A stretch of 64,000 nt of DNA from Halodesulfovibrio sp. MK-HDV (GTDB lineage: Bacteria; Desulfobacterota; Desulfovibrionia; Desulfovibrionales; Desulfovibrionaceae), in assembly GCF_009914765.1 (NCBI RefSeq), contig NZ_WYDS01000003.1, positions 186,622 to 250,621 on the forward strand, read 5' to 3'. The notes below the pieces were generated by a model that saw only the letters and a program-made list of their open reading frames with translations, was not told the DNA's origin and searched no databases. The position numbers and the translations under genes are program-made. Positions within the stretch are counted from its first letter, which is position 1, and every line of letters begins with the position of its first letter. Below, one piece after another: positions 55,188 through 64,000 of this stretch.

Positions 55188-57416
55188 CTAGAGCTGCTCC
55201 CTGAGAATAATACTGCCTGTAGCCACCTGTTCATTTTCCGGATCATCAGTATACGTAAAATACAAACTGATGGTGTCGGAAGCAGAGAACGGTTTGACTG
55301 TTAGCCGGCAATCGCTTCCGCCAAAGCTTGTAAAATCATGAAATTCAAATTTTATCGGATTTACCGCCAAAGAAGATGCATAACGTTCAATATCAACTTC
55401 GTTGTTATAGATGCCATTAGCATCTTTGAATCCTTTGTCCTCTGTAGGATCATGATCGAAACGCAATTTCCAGAGAGATGGGATTTGTGTCATTGGGGAA
55501 GCAGGCTGCTGGTCCTTTGGAACCTCAGCAACGTCGTACCATGTTTTCAATTCACAACTGAGTATGAAAGGCTCTAGCACGATATCAGTATCGGCAACGT
55601 CCCTATTGTATGTGATATCGGCTAAGGGTTCTTTTGTTATTGAAATGCTCGCGACACGGCCTACTGAACTTGCAGGAACGAAGTAGACAGCAGTAGAGGT
55701 TTGAGCAAGTCGGTTGCCTGTTTTTTGATCCAAAACTTCGATAGGAATTACTTTTTCTCCGATGGGCGAATCTTCAATTGCAATAATATCAACGGTGTTT
55801 GGTATAGCGAAGGTGAATGAATCATCCACTGCTGTGGGCATGACAGAAAGAATCATTGTTGTTCGCGTGATATTGTCGCCACGGAATGCGAACCCCTCTG
55901 GAGCCTTGAATTGTATCATAACTGCATCGGACATATCTTCAGAAGTCACTGTGCCGTAAGCAGGTGTAACACTTGCGACGAGTTGTTGATCAGCTATTGT
56001 TGCAACCGAGTCCTTGTGGATAGTAATATGCGAACCTTCATCAAAGATGAAAAGTTTTGGTGCCCCAGTACTTGTGACGGACTTAATGGCAACAGTATCT
56101 TGAGCTTTGACCTTGAAGGTTATGGTATATGTTACAGCAGGATTGTCGACAGCAGTGAATGTGATGTAATGTTTTGAGTCAATGGGAGACGTCTTACAAT
56201 CAAAAAAGAAACTGAACTCGGTTCCGTTGGCATATGTTTTGTCACCAGCGGTAATTTTTTGATCCTCATTCGAGGAGACTAGCTGCCCTTCGTTTAATGT
56301 TCCTTTTTCTGGAACCGCAGATATTTTGAATCCACCTGCGAAGGTTGGAACCGGCAACTTGGTTAATTCTTCTGTAATGCCAGATACGTTATCTGCGTTG
56401 CTTAAAAGAGATACTTTGAATGTAAGCGGGATAACGTTGGTTTGTTGGGGAGTTGCGACTTCAGGAGTAAGTTGTTCAAACGCATCGCTTCCCTCAAGAA
56501 TTTTAGTAAGAATAAAACACTCTGAAACTTCATCATTACGGAGTTCAGATGTCATAATCTCATGGATTGTTTTACTGAACTGAACGCGTTCTTTTTCACG
56601 TTCATCTGGATTTTTTTCTTGATCATACAGCAGGATACAGACGCGACTTTGAATGTTGGCAAGCTGTGTTGTGAGGTACTCTGCAATGCTTTTGGTAAGC
56701 ATTGCGTTAGATTGCTTTGCTGCGCCTAAAAACGTGTTGTTTTGCATGCTGATAGCGCATTTATCGATACCTTTCGAAAAAGATAGCATGGCACTGTGAT
56801 CTGTCTCATTTCCAAGATTTAGAACTACCATGAATGTCTGTTGCAGAACTTCATGCTTGAGTAATCCGTCACCGAGAGGGTCTGCAAAGGGATCGATATC
56901 CTGAAATCCAAGAGTGTGTTGGACAAGGGAAGTGACTTTTCTCTTTGCTTTATTCGCCGCATCAACAGAACTTCCGTTAAGCTCAAATATTTTTGCAGCG
57001 AGTGTTGTGACCGGAGTGAGATATGCAATGTCATCTTTAGACATCATTATTCCACGTAATTCTGCTTTGAAATCATCGTATGTTTTTGAGTTCTGCCCTG
57101 TTCCATTCTTGTTTGCACGCAGTATAACAGGGTATGTTGTAATCTTTTCCATGTCAGAAAAGTGAATATGCCCTTTTTTAGTTATGCCAACAGGAATCCA
57201 TGCTCCATCAACATATGCATCAACTCTGGCATTATCAATTGGAGCAGCAACAACAGCGCCAGAAATCACAGCATCTTTTACAGGTGTCGAGTCAGAGGTC
57301 GCATCTTCTTTTTTAGACGTGTTGTCAGATGTAGACTCTTCAATTGTTTGATTACATCCGACCAAGAGAAGTAACGCGATTAGCAGAAAAATTGATTTGT
57401 AAAGTGTTTTTTTCAT
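55188..57416 (-). CDS. Large lipoprotein of unknown function
   Basis: 742 residues. A type II signal peptide (KKTLYKSIFLLIALLLLVGC, lipobox Cys21) is followed by a Ser/Thr/Asp linker (22-45). A small beta domain comes next (about 48-95, VISGAVVAAPIDNARVDAYV, like carboxypeptidase-regulatory folds), then a helical region (about 100-310). The rest looks like several beta-sandwich domains with repeated FKVxxxDTV/ITFKV strands. No catalytic motif is seen. It is probably anchored in the outer membrane. It is convergent with gspD, and a secreted-substrate link is only a guess. Confidence 0.8.
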   Translation of the reverse strand: MKKTLYKSIFLLIALLLLVGCNQTIEESTSDNTSKKEDATSDSTPVKDAVISGAVVAAPIDNARVDAYVDGAWIPVGITKKGHIHFSDMEKITTYPVILRANKNGTGQNSKTYDDFKAELRGIMMSKDDIAYLTPVTTLAAKIFELNGSSVDAANKAKRKVTSLVQHTLGFQDIDPFADPLGDGLLKHEVLQQTFMVVLNLGNETDHSAMLSFSKGIDKCAISMQNNTFLGAAKQSNAMLTKSIAEYLTTQLANIQSRVCILLYDQEKNPDEREKERVQFSKTIHEIMTSELRNDEVSECFILTKILEGSDAFEQLTPEVATPQQTNVIPLTFKVSLLSNADNVSGITEELTKLPVPTFAGGFKISAVPEKGTLNEGQLVSSNEDQKITAGDKTYANGTEFSFFFDCKTSPIDSKHYITFTAVDNPAVTYTITFKVKAQDTVAIKSVTSTGAPKLFIFDEGSHITIHKDSVATIADQQLVASVTPAYGTVTSEDMSDAVMIQFKAPEGFAFRGDNITRTTMILSVMPTAVDDSFTFAIPNTVDIIAIEDSPIGEKVIPIEVLDQKTGNRLAQTSTAVYFVPASSVGRVASISITKEPLADITYNRDVADTDIVLEPFILSCELKTWYDVAEVPKDQQPASPMTQIPSLWKLRFDHDPTEDKGFKDANGIYNNEVDIERYASSLAVNPIKFEFHDFTSFGGSDCRLTVKPFSASDTISLYFTYTDDPENEQVATGSIILREQL

Positions 57417-57627
57417 ACAACCCCCCAGTTGTACGAATCTAGTTACATACTTTTAATTGTTTTAATATTTTTTTCTACAATGCAATTGGTATGCAAATAG
57501 ATATATCTATTTTTGTATAAGAAAAATGTTCTGTATTGATCCAAAAGACGTAGAAAGAACTTTTTTGTAGTGAGTATGTTTATGAAGAAAAAAAGTAACA
57601 TAAACAGTCTGGTGTGCAACTGCACAA

Positions 57628-57666
57628 TAAAAAAAATACCGCAATAATAGAGGATTGTTATTGCGG
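57628..57666 (-). terminator. Orphan intrinsic terminator (minus strand)
   Basis: Stem CCGCAATAA/TTATTGCGG (57639-57647 and 57658-57666). On the minus strand it is followed by TATTTTTTTTATT. No minus-strand gene precedes it within 600 bases. Confidence 0.65.
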
Positions 57667-58191
57667 GCAGAAAAAGAATATAAGTTTTGCACTATGCTTT
57701 TTTACAGTCCTTTCTTTGTGAAAGCTATATGCCAAGTCTTATCTCCTTTGCACACCTGTGCACGTCTATAAGTTGTTAGTCTCTGACAAAATTTCAGTTT
57801 TTATTGTGTTGTCCTTTTATTGCAATATGTTGCGAGTTTGTAGGGAAAGAATAACTTTTTTCATAATTGATGTATCAATCTGTATTTATTGGATCATATG
57901 CTACCGCATTAGTGTAGTTTTTTACGGTTTTAAAGCCCTTTGCTGTTGATGGGGGATTGCGTTGTTGTGGTAAAAAATTTCTGCAGTCGGGAAAGAGTAA
58001 TCGCAAAAGCAAAGTCATCTTGGGCAAGGCTGTTTTGTTTGCTGGTGACACGTCAACCAAATTGATTTGAGAGAGCTTGGCTGGTTGCTATTGTATGAAA
58101 AAGAAAGTTTTGTAACGTAGATAAAAGCTAGAGTGTGGGGTAGTAGCCGAAAAAACAAGTACGAAGTGTATAGAATCAGCACAATATGATG

Positions 58192-58220
58192 CGTCCAAAG
58201 TATTCTTTGGACGTTTTGTT
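58192..58220 (+). terminator. Orphan intrinsic terminator (plus strand)
   Basis: A perfect 9-bp stem (CGTCCAAAG/CTTTGGACG) with a 4-base loop is followed by TTTTGTT. It lies 178 bases before the ABC transporter gene with no gene upstream on that strand. Confidence 0.65.
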
Positions 58221-58397
58221 GTTTGAAAACATCAAGTTTTTACATTGTTGTATAGAAAGTTAATGTTGCTAAGTAATTGCGATAGAGTTGAGACTGTGTC
58301 ATGAGTTAATCGATTTTTATACTGTGTTGTTACTGCCACTTGTTACTTGTTACCGCTGAATGGAGCGTTATTCCTGTTCAGCATTAAGGAGGTTAGG

Positions 58398-60131
58398 GTG
58401 AAACGAATTATATCAGTACTTGCATGTGTGCTTTTGATGGCATCTGTTGCTGTTGCAGCATCCCCGAAAGATACATTTGTGTTTGAAAGCTATGGTACAG
58501 TCCGAACACTTGATCCTGCATGTGCGTATGATGTTGTGTCACATCAACGTATTATGAATATTTATGAGTCTCTCATTTTTTTTGATGGCTCTGCGACTGA
58601 CAAATTCGGGCCTGTTCTTGCCACTGAGGTTCCATCCGCTGAAAATGGTGGTATTCGTGATGATGGTAAAACATACGAATTTAAAATCCGTAAGGGCGTA
58701 AAATTTCATAATGGTAATGAACTTACCGCGGAAGACGTAGCGTATTCCATCAAACGCCACATGGTAGTTGACCAGGAAGGCGGCCCGATGTGGATGATGC
58801 TTGAGGCTGTTGCCGGAGTATCTAGTACCCGTAAAGACGGTAAAATTATTGATGGTATCTTTGAGAAGATTGATAAATCAGTCGAAGTCAAAGGTGACTC
58901 CGTTATTATCCATCTCCCGAGACCATTTCCACCACTACTTGCTGTTCTTGCCTACTCCTATGGTGGTGTCATTCTTGATAAAGAATGGACAATCGCAAAC
59001 GGCGGCTGGGATGGCACTGTGAAAAATGCAGCTAACTTCAATGGACCTGCTTTTGGTGCTGAACCATTGCAAAAAATTGCAAACGGTACCGGCCCGTATA
59101 AGATGCTAAAATGGACTCCTTCCAACGAATTTATTTTCCAGCGTACCGATAACTATTGGGGTGAAAAGCCTGAGCTTAAAACCGCAATCATCCGCTACAA
59201 TAAAGAGTGGAGCTCACGTAAGCTTGCTCTTCAAAATGGTGATGCCGACCGCGTTACTGTTGATGCTCAGTACCTCTCAGAAGTTCAGGATATGGACAAC
59301 GTAAAGCTGTTTTCTGTTCCTCAACTCTCCGTTACCGGAGCAATGTTCTGTCAAAAAATAAATCCTGAAGCGAATCCGAATATTGGTTCCGGCAAGCTTG
59401 ACGGTGAAGGTATTCCGCCGAACTTCTTTGCAGATATTAACGTGCGTAAAGCATTCCTTCATGCATTTGATCGCCAAATGTACATCGAGGATGTGTGGAA
59501 CGGTAATGTTACAATTCCTACTACTCCAAACGCAAAAGGTCTTCCTTATTCCAAGGAGGAGCCTGTGTACGAATACGATTTGGAAAAAGCTGCTGAACTA
59601 ATGAAAAAAGCATGGGGCGGGAAAGTTTGGGATAAAGGCTTCAAAATGGTTCTTACCCACAATACAGGTAATGCCCAGCGTGAAGCCGCAGCACTTATGA
59701 TTGCTGAAAACATTATGTCCCTGAACCCTAAATTCCAGATTGAAGTACGCAACGTAGACTGGAAAGATTACACTGTAGGGTACCGCAAGTTCATGTATCC
59801 GCTCTTCATCATTGGTTGGGGTGCAGATTTCCCTGACCCTGATAACTTCCTTACTACCTTTATGGCATCCACCGGCCCGTACGGTAAGTTCATGGCATAC
59901 AAAAATGACGAAGTAGATAAGCTTGCAAAATACGCACGTTTTGAAATTGACCCTGATAAACGACGCGATGCGTATTACCGCATGCAGGATCTTTGGTTCG
60001 AAGATGCCCCGGGGCTTATTTTGTACCAGAAGGTCGATCACTTTGCGTACCGTTCAAATGTCGACGGATTTATACCAAACCCAATGCTCGATCACGAATG
60101 GGAAAACTTAAAACTGCTGAAGAAGAACTAA
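58398..60131 (+). CDS. ABC transporter solute-binding protein, family 5 (dipeptide/oligopeptide)
   Basis: 577 residues from GTG 58398 (AAGGAGG five bases before); the frame is open to 58347. The signal peptide (KRIISVLACVLLMASVAVAA) is cleaved near residue 22. The family-5 signature is seen in DDGKTYEFKIRKGVKFHNGN with LTAEDVAYSIKRH, and GTGPYKMLKWTPSNEFIFQR follows. Family members bind peptides, nickel, heme or opines in the periplasm. It is the first gene of a complete Dpp/Opp-type operon; an intergenic stem at 60148-60176 probably makes it more abundant than the permeases. Confidence 0.92.
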   Translation: MKRIISVLACVLLMASVAVAASPKDTFVFESYGTVRTLDPACAYDVVSHQRIMNIYESLIFFDGSATDKFGPVLATEVPSAENGGIRDDGKTYEFKIRKGVKFHNGNELTAEDVAYSIKRHMVVDQEGGPMWMMLEAVAGVSSTRKDGKIIDGIFEKIDKSVEVKGDSVIIHLPRPFPPLLAVLAYSYGGVILDKEWTIANGGWDGTVKNAANFNGPAFGAEPLQKIANGTGPYKMLKWTPSNEFIFQRTDNYWGEKPELKTAIIRYNKEWSSRKLALQNGDADRVTVDAQYLSEVQDMDNVKLFSVPQLSVTGAMFCQKINPEANPNIGSGKLDGEGIPPNFFADINVRKAFLHAFDRQMYIEDVWNGNVTIPTTPNAKGLPYSKEEPVYEYDLEKAAELMKKAWGGKVWDKGFKMVLTHNTGNAQREAAALMIAENIMSLNPKFQIEVRNVDWKDYTVGYRKFMYPLFIIGWGADFPDPDNFLTTFMASTGPYGKFMAYKNDEVDKLAKYARFEIDPDKRRDAYYRMQDLWFEDAPGLILYQKVDHFAYRSNVDGFIPNPMLDHEWENLKLLKKN

Positions 60132-60147
60132 ATAATAACATAACGTC

Positions 60148-60176
60148 ATGCCCCGAAGGACACACCTTCGGGGCAT
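60148..60176 (+). other. Stem-loop between binding protein and permease genes
   Basis: A perfect 12-bp stem (ATGCCCCGAAGG/CCTTCGGGGCAT) has a 5-base loop and no U tract. Such elements after the binding-protein gene commonly stabilise the upstream message or attenuate the downstream one. Confidence 0.65.
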
Positions 60177-60188
60177 TCACAGGATGTC

Positions 60189-61220
60189 ATGACTGCTTAT
60201 ATTATTCGGCGGCTATTCTTTCTAGTGTTTGTTCTGTTCGGTGTATCAATCCTTATTTTTGGATTGCTCTCCACCTTCAGTCCAGAACGACGCGCTGCTG
60301 CTTATGTGACTTCACCTAAGCAAGCTGAGAATATTCCGCTTATCATTCAGGAATATGGATTGGATAAGCCTTTCTATGTTCAGTACGGCAAATGGGTACA
60401 GCAAGTTGCAAAAGGAAACCTCGGCTGGTCGCTTGTTGCGGCGCGTCCGGTCGCACAGGCTTTCTGGACCTACTTCCCAACTACACTTGAACTTAACCTG
60501 TTGGCATCACCCCTTGTCATCATCGTCGGTATATGGCTTGGGACAATGTCGGGGGTTCATCGAGATTCCTTTTTTGACCATTCAACGCGTATCGCTGCGA
60601 TTGTCGGATGGTCGTTACCAACGTTCCTGTTCGCTCTTATTCTGTTGATGGTGTTTTACGGGTATCTGGGCATGTTCTCCCCTGGGATTCTCTCCAGCAA
60701 ATTGTCTTTATGGGTTGCCAATCATCCGGATGAATTTGTCCGATATACTGGCATGTACACCTTTGATGGTCTGCTAAACGGCAGGCTTGATATTACCCTC
60801 AATGCGCTTAGGCACTTAGTCTTGCCTGTTATCACACAGGTTATTGTCGTTGTTGCTTTGCTCATGCGAGTCATGCGTTCCGGCATGATTGAAGAAATGA
60901 ACAAAGACTACATAATTACGGCAAAAGCCAAGGGCGCAGATTTTAAAACGATCTATAAAAAACACGCAAAAAAGAACGCCCTTATCCCTGTAATTACTGT
61001 TGCAGGGCAACTTGTGGCGCTTTCTATGGAAGGTTCTATTGCCGTGGAGGTTGTATTCAGCCGTCAAGGCATGGGGTGGTGGCTCGCAGAATCGGCAACA
61101 CAGCTTGATATGCCGGTGCTTATGAGCGTGTGTATGTTTGTGGGGCTTGTATTTGTAACTTCAAACCTGATTATTGACATTATGTACGCATATGTTGATC
61201 CACGAATCAGGCTTCATTAG
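60189..61220 (+). CDS. ABC transporter permease, DppB/OppB type
   Basis: 343 residues with six membrane helices (first: RRLFFLVFVLFGVSILIFGL). The ATPase-coupling EAA loop is in MNKDYIITAKAKGADFKTIY. The N-terminal TIP-like segment and a periplasmic loop with KWVQQVAKGNLGWSLVAARP match DppB. It forms the channel with the next gene product in the inner membrane. Confidence 0.94.
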   Translation: MTAYIIRRLFFLVFVLFGVSILIFGLLSTFSPERRAAAYVTSPKQAENIPLIIQEYGLDKPFYVQYGKWVQQVAKGNLGWSLVAARPVAQAFWTYFPTTLELNLLASPLVIIVGIWLGTMSGVHRDSFFDHSTRIAAIVGWSLPTFLFALILLMVFYGYLGMFSPGILSSKLSLWVANHPDEFVRYTGMYTFDGLLNGRLDITLNALRHLVLPVITQVIVVVALLMRVMRSGMIEEMNKDYIITAKAKGADFKTIYKKHAKKNALIPVITVAGQLVALSMEGSIAVEVVFSRQGMGWWLAESATQLDMPVLMSVCMFVGLVFVTSNLIIDIMYAYVDPRIRLH

Positions 61221-61231
61221 GAAGGATGCTT

Positions 61232-62167
61232 ATGGAAACTAGTACAGCTATGAACGCGGTACAGGCACATGAGCACCCACGTCTTCGTGAGCTCAAATTT
61301 ACTCTTGCTCGTATTTTTAGAAACCCGACTGCTGTTATCGGCGTTGTGCTGCTGGCGTTCTTTATTGGAGTTGCTATTGCGGCTCCATATATCGCTCCGC
61401 CAAAATACGCACATGCACCGTACAAAATGCCGCACAAAGGATTTTCTCCCACACCTAAAGCGCCTTCAGAGCGTTTTATTATGGGTACCACCTCCGGTCA
61501 GTACGATATCTTTTATGGGGTTGTCTGGGGAACTAGAACCGCCTTTAAGATTGGTCTGTTCGTTGTAGGTATCGCAGGTTTTGTAGGGGTTACCTTGGGC
61601 GTGCTCGCTGGCTACTATGGTGGGTGGTTCGATGAATTCCTCATGCGTTTTGTAGACATAGTGTGGTCTATTCCGCTCCTTGTACTGGCGATGACAATCG
61701 TTGTTGCGTTCGGGAGGGGGTTGGAAAACATTATGATTGCCTTGGCCCTTGTGGAATGGCGATGGTATGTGCGCGTTATCCGTTCTGAAGTCTTGAAGCT
61801 GCGTGACCAGGAATTTGTGCAGGCTGCAAAATTGATGGGCGTATCCGATTTCAAAATCATTCTGCGTCATATCCTGCCCAACTCAATTTACCCTGTGCTG
61901 ATTATGGGGTCCATGGATATGGGCTCAATGGTTATCAGCGCATCGTTTATGAGTTTTGTGGGTCTTGGTGCGCCGAAAGGGTATGCAGACTGGGGGCAGA
62001 TGGTTGCACTTGCACGTAACTACATTGTAGGCCCTGTAAATGATCCACTTCAGTTCTGGTACACCATTTTCTTCCCCGGTATCTGTATTATCCTTTTCGT
62101 ACTGGCGTGGAACCTGCTCGGTGATGCCCTGCGTGATGCATTTGATCCGAAGCTGAGGAGACGCTAG
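61232..62167 (+). CDS. ABC transporter permease, DppC/OppC type
   Basis: 311 residues from ATG 61232 (AGGAAGG seven bases before; the ATG at 61226 abuts that site). An N-terminal cytoplasmic stretch leads into TM1 (PTAVIGVVLLAFFIGVAIAA), and there are six helices in all. The EAA loop is LRDQEFVQAAKLMGVSDFKI with ILRHILPN. It starts 11 bases after the dppB-like gene and forms the heteromeric channel with it. Confidence 0.94.
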   Translation: METSTAMNAVQAHEHPRLRELKFTLARIFRNPTAVIGVVLLAFFIGVAIAAPYIAPPKYAHAPYKMPHKGFSPTPKAPSERFIMGTTSGQYDIFYGVVWGTRTAFKIGLFVVGIAGFVGVTLGVLAGYYGGWFDEFLMRFVDIVWSIPLLVLAMTIVVAFGRGLENIMIALALVEWRWYVRVIRSEVLKLRDQEFVQAAKLMGVSDFKIILRHILPNSIYPVLIMGSMDMGSMVISASFMSFVGLGAPKGYADWGQMVALARNYIVGPVNDPLQFWYTIFFPGICIILFVLAWNLLGDALRDAFDPKLRRR

Positions 62168-62169
62168 TC

Positions 62170-63330
62170 ATGGCTGTTTTACTTAAAGCACAAAATCTTA
62201 CTACGAACTTTTATACCTATGAAGGTGTAGTAAGGGCACTGGATAAGTTCAGTCTGACAATCGACCATGGCTGTACCTACGGGCTTGTAGGCGAGTCCGG
62301 TTGTGGTAAGTCTGTAACTGTTCGTTCTATGCTTCGTGTCATTCAATCTCCCGGTGTTATTGAAAACGGAAAGGTGTTGTTTTCTGAAAAATCCGGTGCA
62401 GAGCCTATTGATCTGTTGGCGCTTTCAGAAGAAGAAATGGAAGGCATCCGCGGTGATTCTATCTCCATGATCTTTCAGGAACCGAACGCAGCGCTGAACC
62501 CTGTGCTGACCGTCGGGTATCAAGTTGCAGAAAGTTATCTTTTCCACCGTGTCGCAGAGATGAGTAAAAAAATATGTGATGAGATTGATGCCGGAGTTTC
62601 GTACGGATTGTTAACTCAATTTTATCGAAAAATGCTGGGGATTGCGGCAAAGCATCCTAAGTCAGGTTTCTTAAAGCTTTGTTCCCAGATTCCTTTGTTG
62701 AAAATGTGGGAAAGACCGTTAAAGAAAGAAGCATTACTGCGCGCAATCGACATTGTCGGAAAGCTTGGTATTGCGAATCCTGAAGAGATTGTTACCCGTT
62801 ATCCGCATAATCTTTCCGGCGGTATGAAGCAGCGAATTGTTATTGCCATCGCGCTTGCTTGTCACCCTACATTGCTCATTGCCGATGAAGCTACATCAAA
62901 CCTTGATGTGACTGTTCAGGCGCAGATTCTTCAGCTGTTGAATGATCTGAAAAAAGAGAGCATTTCATCCATTCTTCTCATTACGCATGACCTTGGTGTT
63001 GTTGCGGAAACTTGTGAGAAAGTAGGGGTGATGTATGCCGGTACTCTGTGTGAAACCGGTGACGTGAAGGATGTTTTCTCCAATCCGTTGCATCCGTATA
63101 CAGAGGCGCTACTTACCTCTGTTCCTAAGTTTAATCAGGAAGGCGAGTTGCAGTCCATTGAAGGTAGCGTGCCGAACCTTGTACATCCTCCATCCGGCTG
63201 TCGATTCCATCCTCGTTGTCCAAATGCAATGGACAAATGCTCTACTGTGAATCCGGAGCTGAAAGAATTGATTCCAGGACATCTTGTTGCCTGCCATTAC
63301 GCAGACCAGCAGATTGGGGGGCTGTTATGA
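62170..63330 (+). CDS. ABC transporter ATPase, DppD/OppD type
   Basis: 386 residues. Walker A is GESGCGKS, Q loop FQEPNAALNP, signature LSGGMKQR, Walker B LLIADEATSNLD and switch His in ITHDLGV. The C-terminal oligopeptide-transporter tail has CRFHPRCPNAMDKCS, with cysteines that may bind an Fe-S cluster in this family. An insertion of about 60 residues (about 120-190) between the Q loop and the signature is longer than in most DppD proteins. It overlaps the last gene by four bases (ATGA). Confidence 0.94.
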   Translation: MAVLLKAQNLTTNFYTYEGVVRALDKFSLTIDHGCTYGLVGESGCGKSVTVRSMLRVIQSPGVIENGKVLFSEKSGAEPIDLLALSEEEMEGIRGDSISMIFQEPNAALNPVLTVGYQVAESYLFHRVAEMSKKICDEIDAGVSYGLLTQFYRKMLGIAAKHPKSGFLKLCSQIPLLKMWERPLKKEALLRAIDIVGKLGIANPEEIVTRYPHNLSGGMKQRIVIAIALACHPTLLIADEATSNLDVTVQAQILQLLNDLKKESISSILLITHDLGVVAETCEKVGVMYAGTLCETGDVKDVFSNPLHPYTEALLTSVPKFNQEGELQSIEGSVPNLVHPPSGCRFHPRCPNAMDKCSTVNPELKELIPGHLVACHYADQQIGGLL

Positions 63331-64000
63331 AAAAGAAGATAATCGAGCTCAAAGGGCTTGAGAAGCACTATCCGGTATTCGGTGGTGTGCTTAAGCGTCA
63401 GGTGAACTCAGTTAAAGCGTTGGACGGTATTGACCTGGAGATTTATCGCGGTGAATGTCTGGGAGTTGTAGGTGAATCCGGTTGTGGTAAGACCACAACG
63501 GGTAAAGCCATTATCAATTTGCATGCACCTACAGGTGGTGAGGCTATCTATTATCCTGAAGATGGTGAACCAATGGATCTTGCGAAGATGTCTAACAGAC
63601 AGATGAAAAACGCAGGTATCCGCAGTCGATTACAGATGGTGTTTCAGGACCCGACAACGTCTTTGAATCCGCGCATGCTTATCAAGCATATTATTGCGGA
63701 ACCGATTAAGGAGCAGGAAAAACTCGGTGCACGTGAACTGGAAGAAAAGATTGTTTCCATTCTGGAGATGGTCGGGCTTTCCCGTATGCACTTGATGCGG
63801 TATCCACATGAGTTCTCCGGTGGTCAACGTCAGCGCATCGCCGTTGCACGTGCCATTGCGGCGTCACCTGAGTTTATCGTACTTGATGAACCTACAAGCG
63901 CGCTGGATGTATCTGTACAGGCTCAGATTTTGAATCTGTTGGATAAGCTGCGTAAGGAACTGAATCTTACATATCTGTTTGTTACACATCATTTGTTGGT
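63327..64000 (+). CDS. ABC transporter ATPase, DppF/OppF type (runs off the right end)
   Basis: The first 224 codons are seen. Walker A is [10 protein letters not shown] loop [11 protein letters not shown], signature FSGGQRQR, Walker [13 protein letters not shown] and switch His in VTHHLL. It pairs with the DppD-like ATPase. The start overlaps that gene's stop (ATGA), a mark of coupled translation. The C-terminus is outside the window. Confidence 0.94.
   Translation, partial: MKKKIIELKGLEKHYPVFGGVLKRQVNSVKALDGIDLEIYRGECLGVVGESGCGKTTTGKAIINLHAPTGGEAIYYPEDGEPMDLAKMSNRQMKNAGIRSRLQMVFQDPTTSLNPRMLIKHIIAEPIKEQEKLGARELEEKIVSILEMVGLSRMHLMRYPHEFSGGQRQRIAVARAIAASPEFIVLDEPTSALDVSVQAQILNLLDKLRKELNLTYLFVTHHLL

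Larger units (their letters stand above)
57417..58397. other. Long AT-rich intergenic region with two orphan terminators
   Basis: About 980 bases, no supported protein gene. A minus-strand terminator (57628-57666) and a plus-strand terminator (58192-58220) have no gene upstream of them, so small RNAs may be encoded between. The promoter of the ABC transporter operon must lie near 58230-58380 but no clear -35/-10 pair stands out. Confidence 0.5.

Noticed and set aside
1-64000. tRNA genes, CRISPR arrays, insertion sequences, prophage or integron features
   Set aside because: No cloverleaf, regularly spaced repeats, transposase or integrase motifs were seen; short repeats are isolated hairpins.

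Overview
The window looks like a chromosomal segment of a marine sulfate-reducing bacterium of the Desulfovibrionaceae. Halodesulfovibrio is my best guess. The reasons are moderate GC, a Desulfovibrio-type choline lyase, a quinol-type fumarate reductase fused to a fumarase/malic enzyme operon, and many hybrid kinases. I found no tRNA, rRNA, CRISPR array, insertion sequence or phage gene. The taxonomic call rests on protein resemblance and gene order, not on a search.

Layout. (1) 1-5.4 kb, minus strand: an omega-amino acid module with an MmsA-type aldehyde dehydrogenase, an APC permease (frameshifted), a taurine/beta-alanine:pyruvate aminotransferase and the start of alanine dehydrogenase. (2) 6.0-12.2 kb: an SGNH hydrolase, a large hybrid histidine kinase with a periplasmic solute-binding domain, and a sigma54-activating response regulator. 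(3) 13.2-30.4 kb: a glycyl-radical bacterial microcompartment (BMC) for choline. It holds eight shell proteins of four classes, the choline TMA-lyase CutC and its activase CutD, a CoA-acylating aldehyde dehydrogenase plus a second copy lacking the catalytic cysteine, PduL, EutP/EutT/EutJ/EutQ-like accessories, a PduS-like flavo-Fe-S protein, and at the end a DMT-type transporter with a small protein. A MerR/GyrI-type regulator follows (30.9 kb). A MerR-style promoter with a GC-rich dyad lies about 0.45 kb before the first shell gene. (4) 32-40 kb: SstT-like symporter, ABM-domain protein, flavin reductase-like protein, a NarX/NarL-like two-component pair, an EamA transporter with a divergent (frameshifted) GntR regulator, and an orphan protein. 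(5) 40-52 kb, minus strand: SLC13-type carboxylate transporter, malic enzyme, two-subunit fumarase, fumarate reductase FrdBAC, then a sigma54 regulator and a Cache-domain hybrid kinase. (6) 52-57 kb: a secretin next to what looks like a decayed gspC, convergent with a large lipoprotein. (7) 58-64 kb: a dipeptide-type ABC transporter running off the right end.

How the BMC should work. Choline is cleaved to trimethylamine and acetaldehyde by CutC in the lumen. The active acylating dehydrogenase makes acetyl-CoA and NADH, and PduL makes acetyl phosphate and recycles CoA. No alcohol dehydrogenase is encoded between 13.2 and 30.4 kb, so NADH reoxidation is the open question. The locus instead carries three likely Fe-S components (PduS-like flavoprotein, PduT-like trimer with Cys38, and a GrpU-like hexamer with a GxCPQ pore motif), which suggests electron export through the shell.

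Most interesting leads: the cysteine-less aldehyde dehydrogenase; the Fe-S shell set without an alcohol dehydrogenase; a shell protein with a 190-residue disordered tail ending in a SAP/Rho_N-like basic domain; the MerR operator; and a nested, mutually exclusive stem structure in the leader of frdC that touches its Shine-Dalgarno sequence. Two genes (APC permease, GntR) carry one-base shifts at homopolymer tracts.
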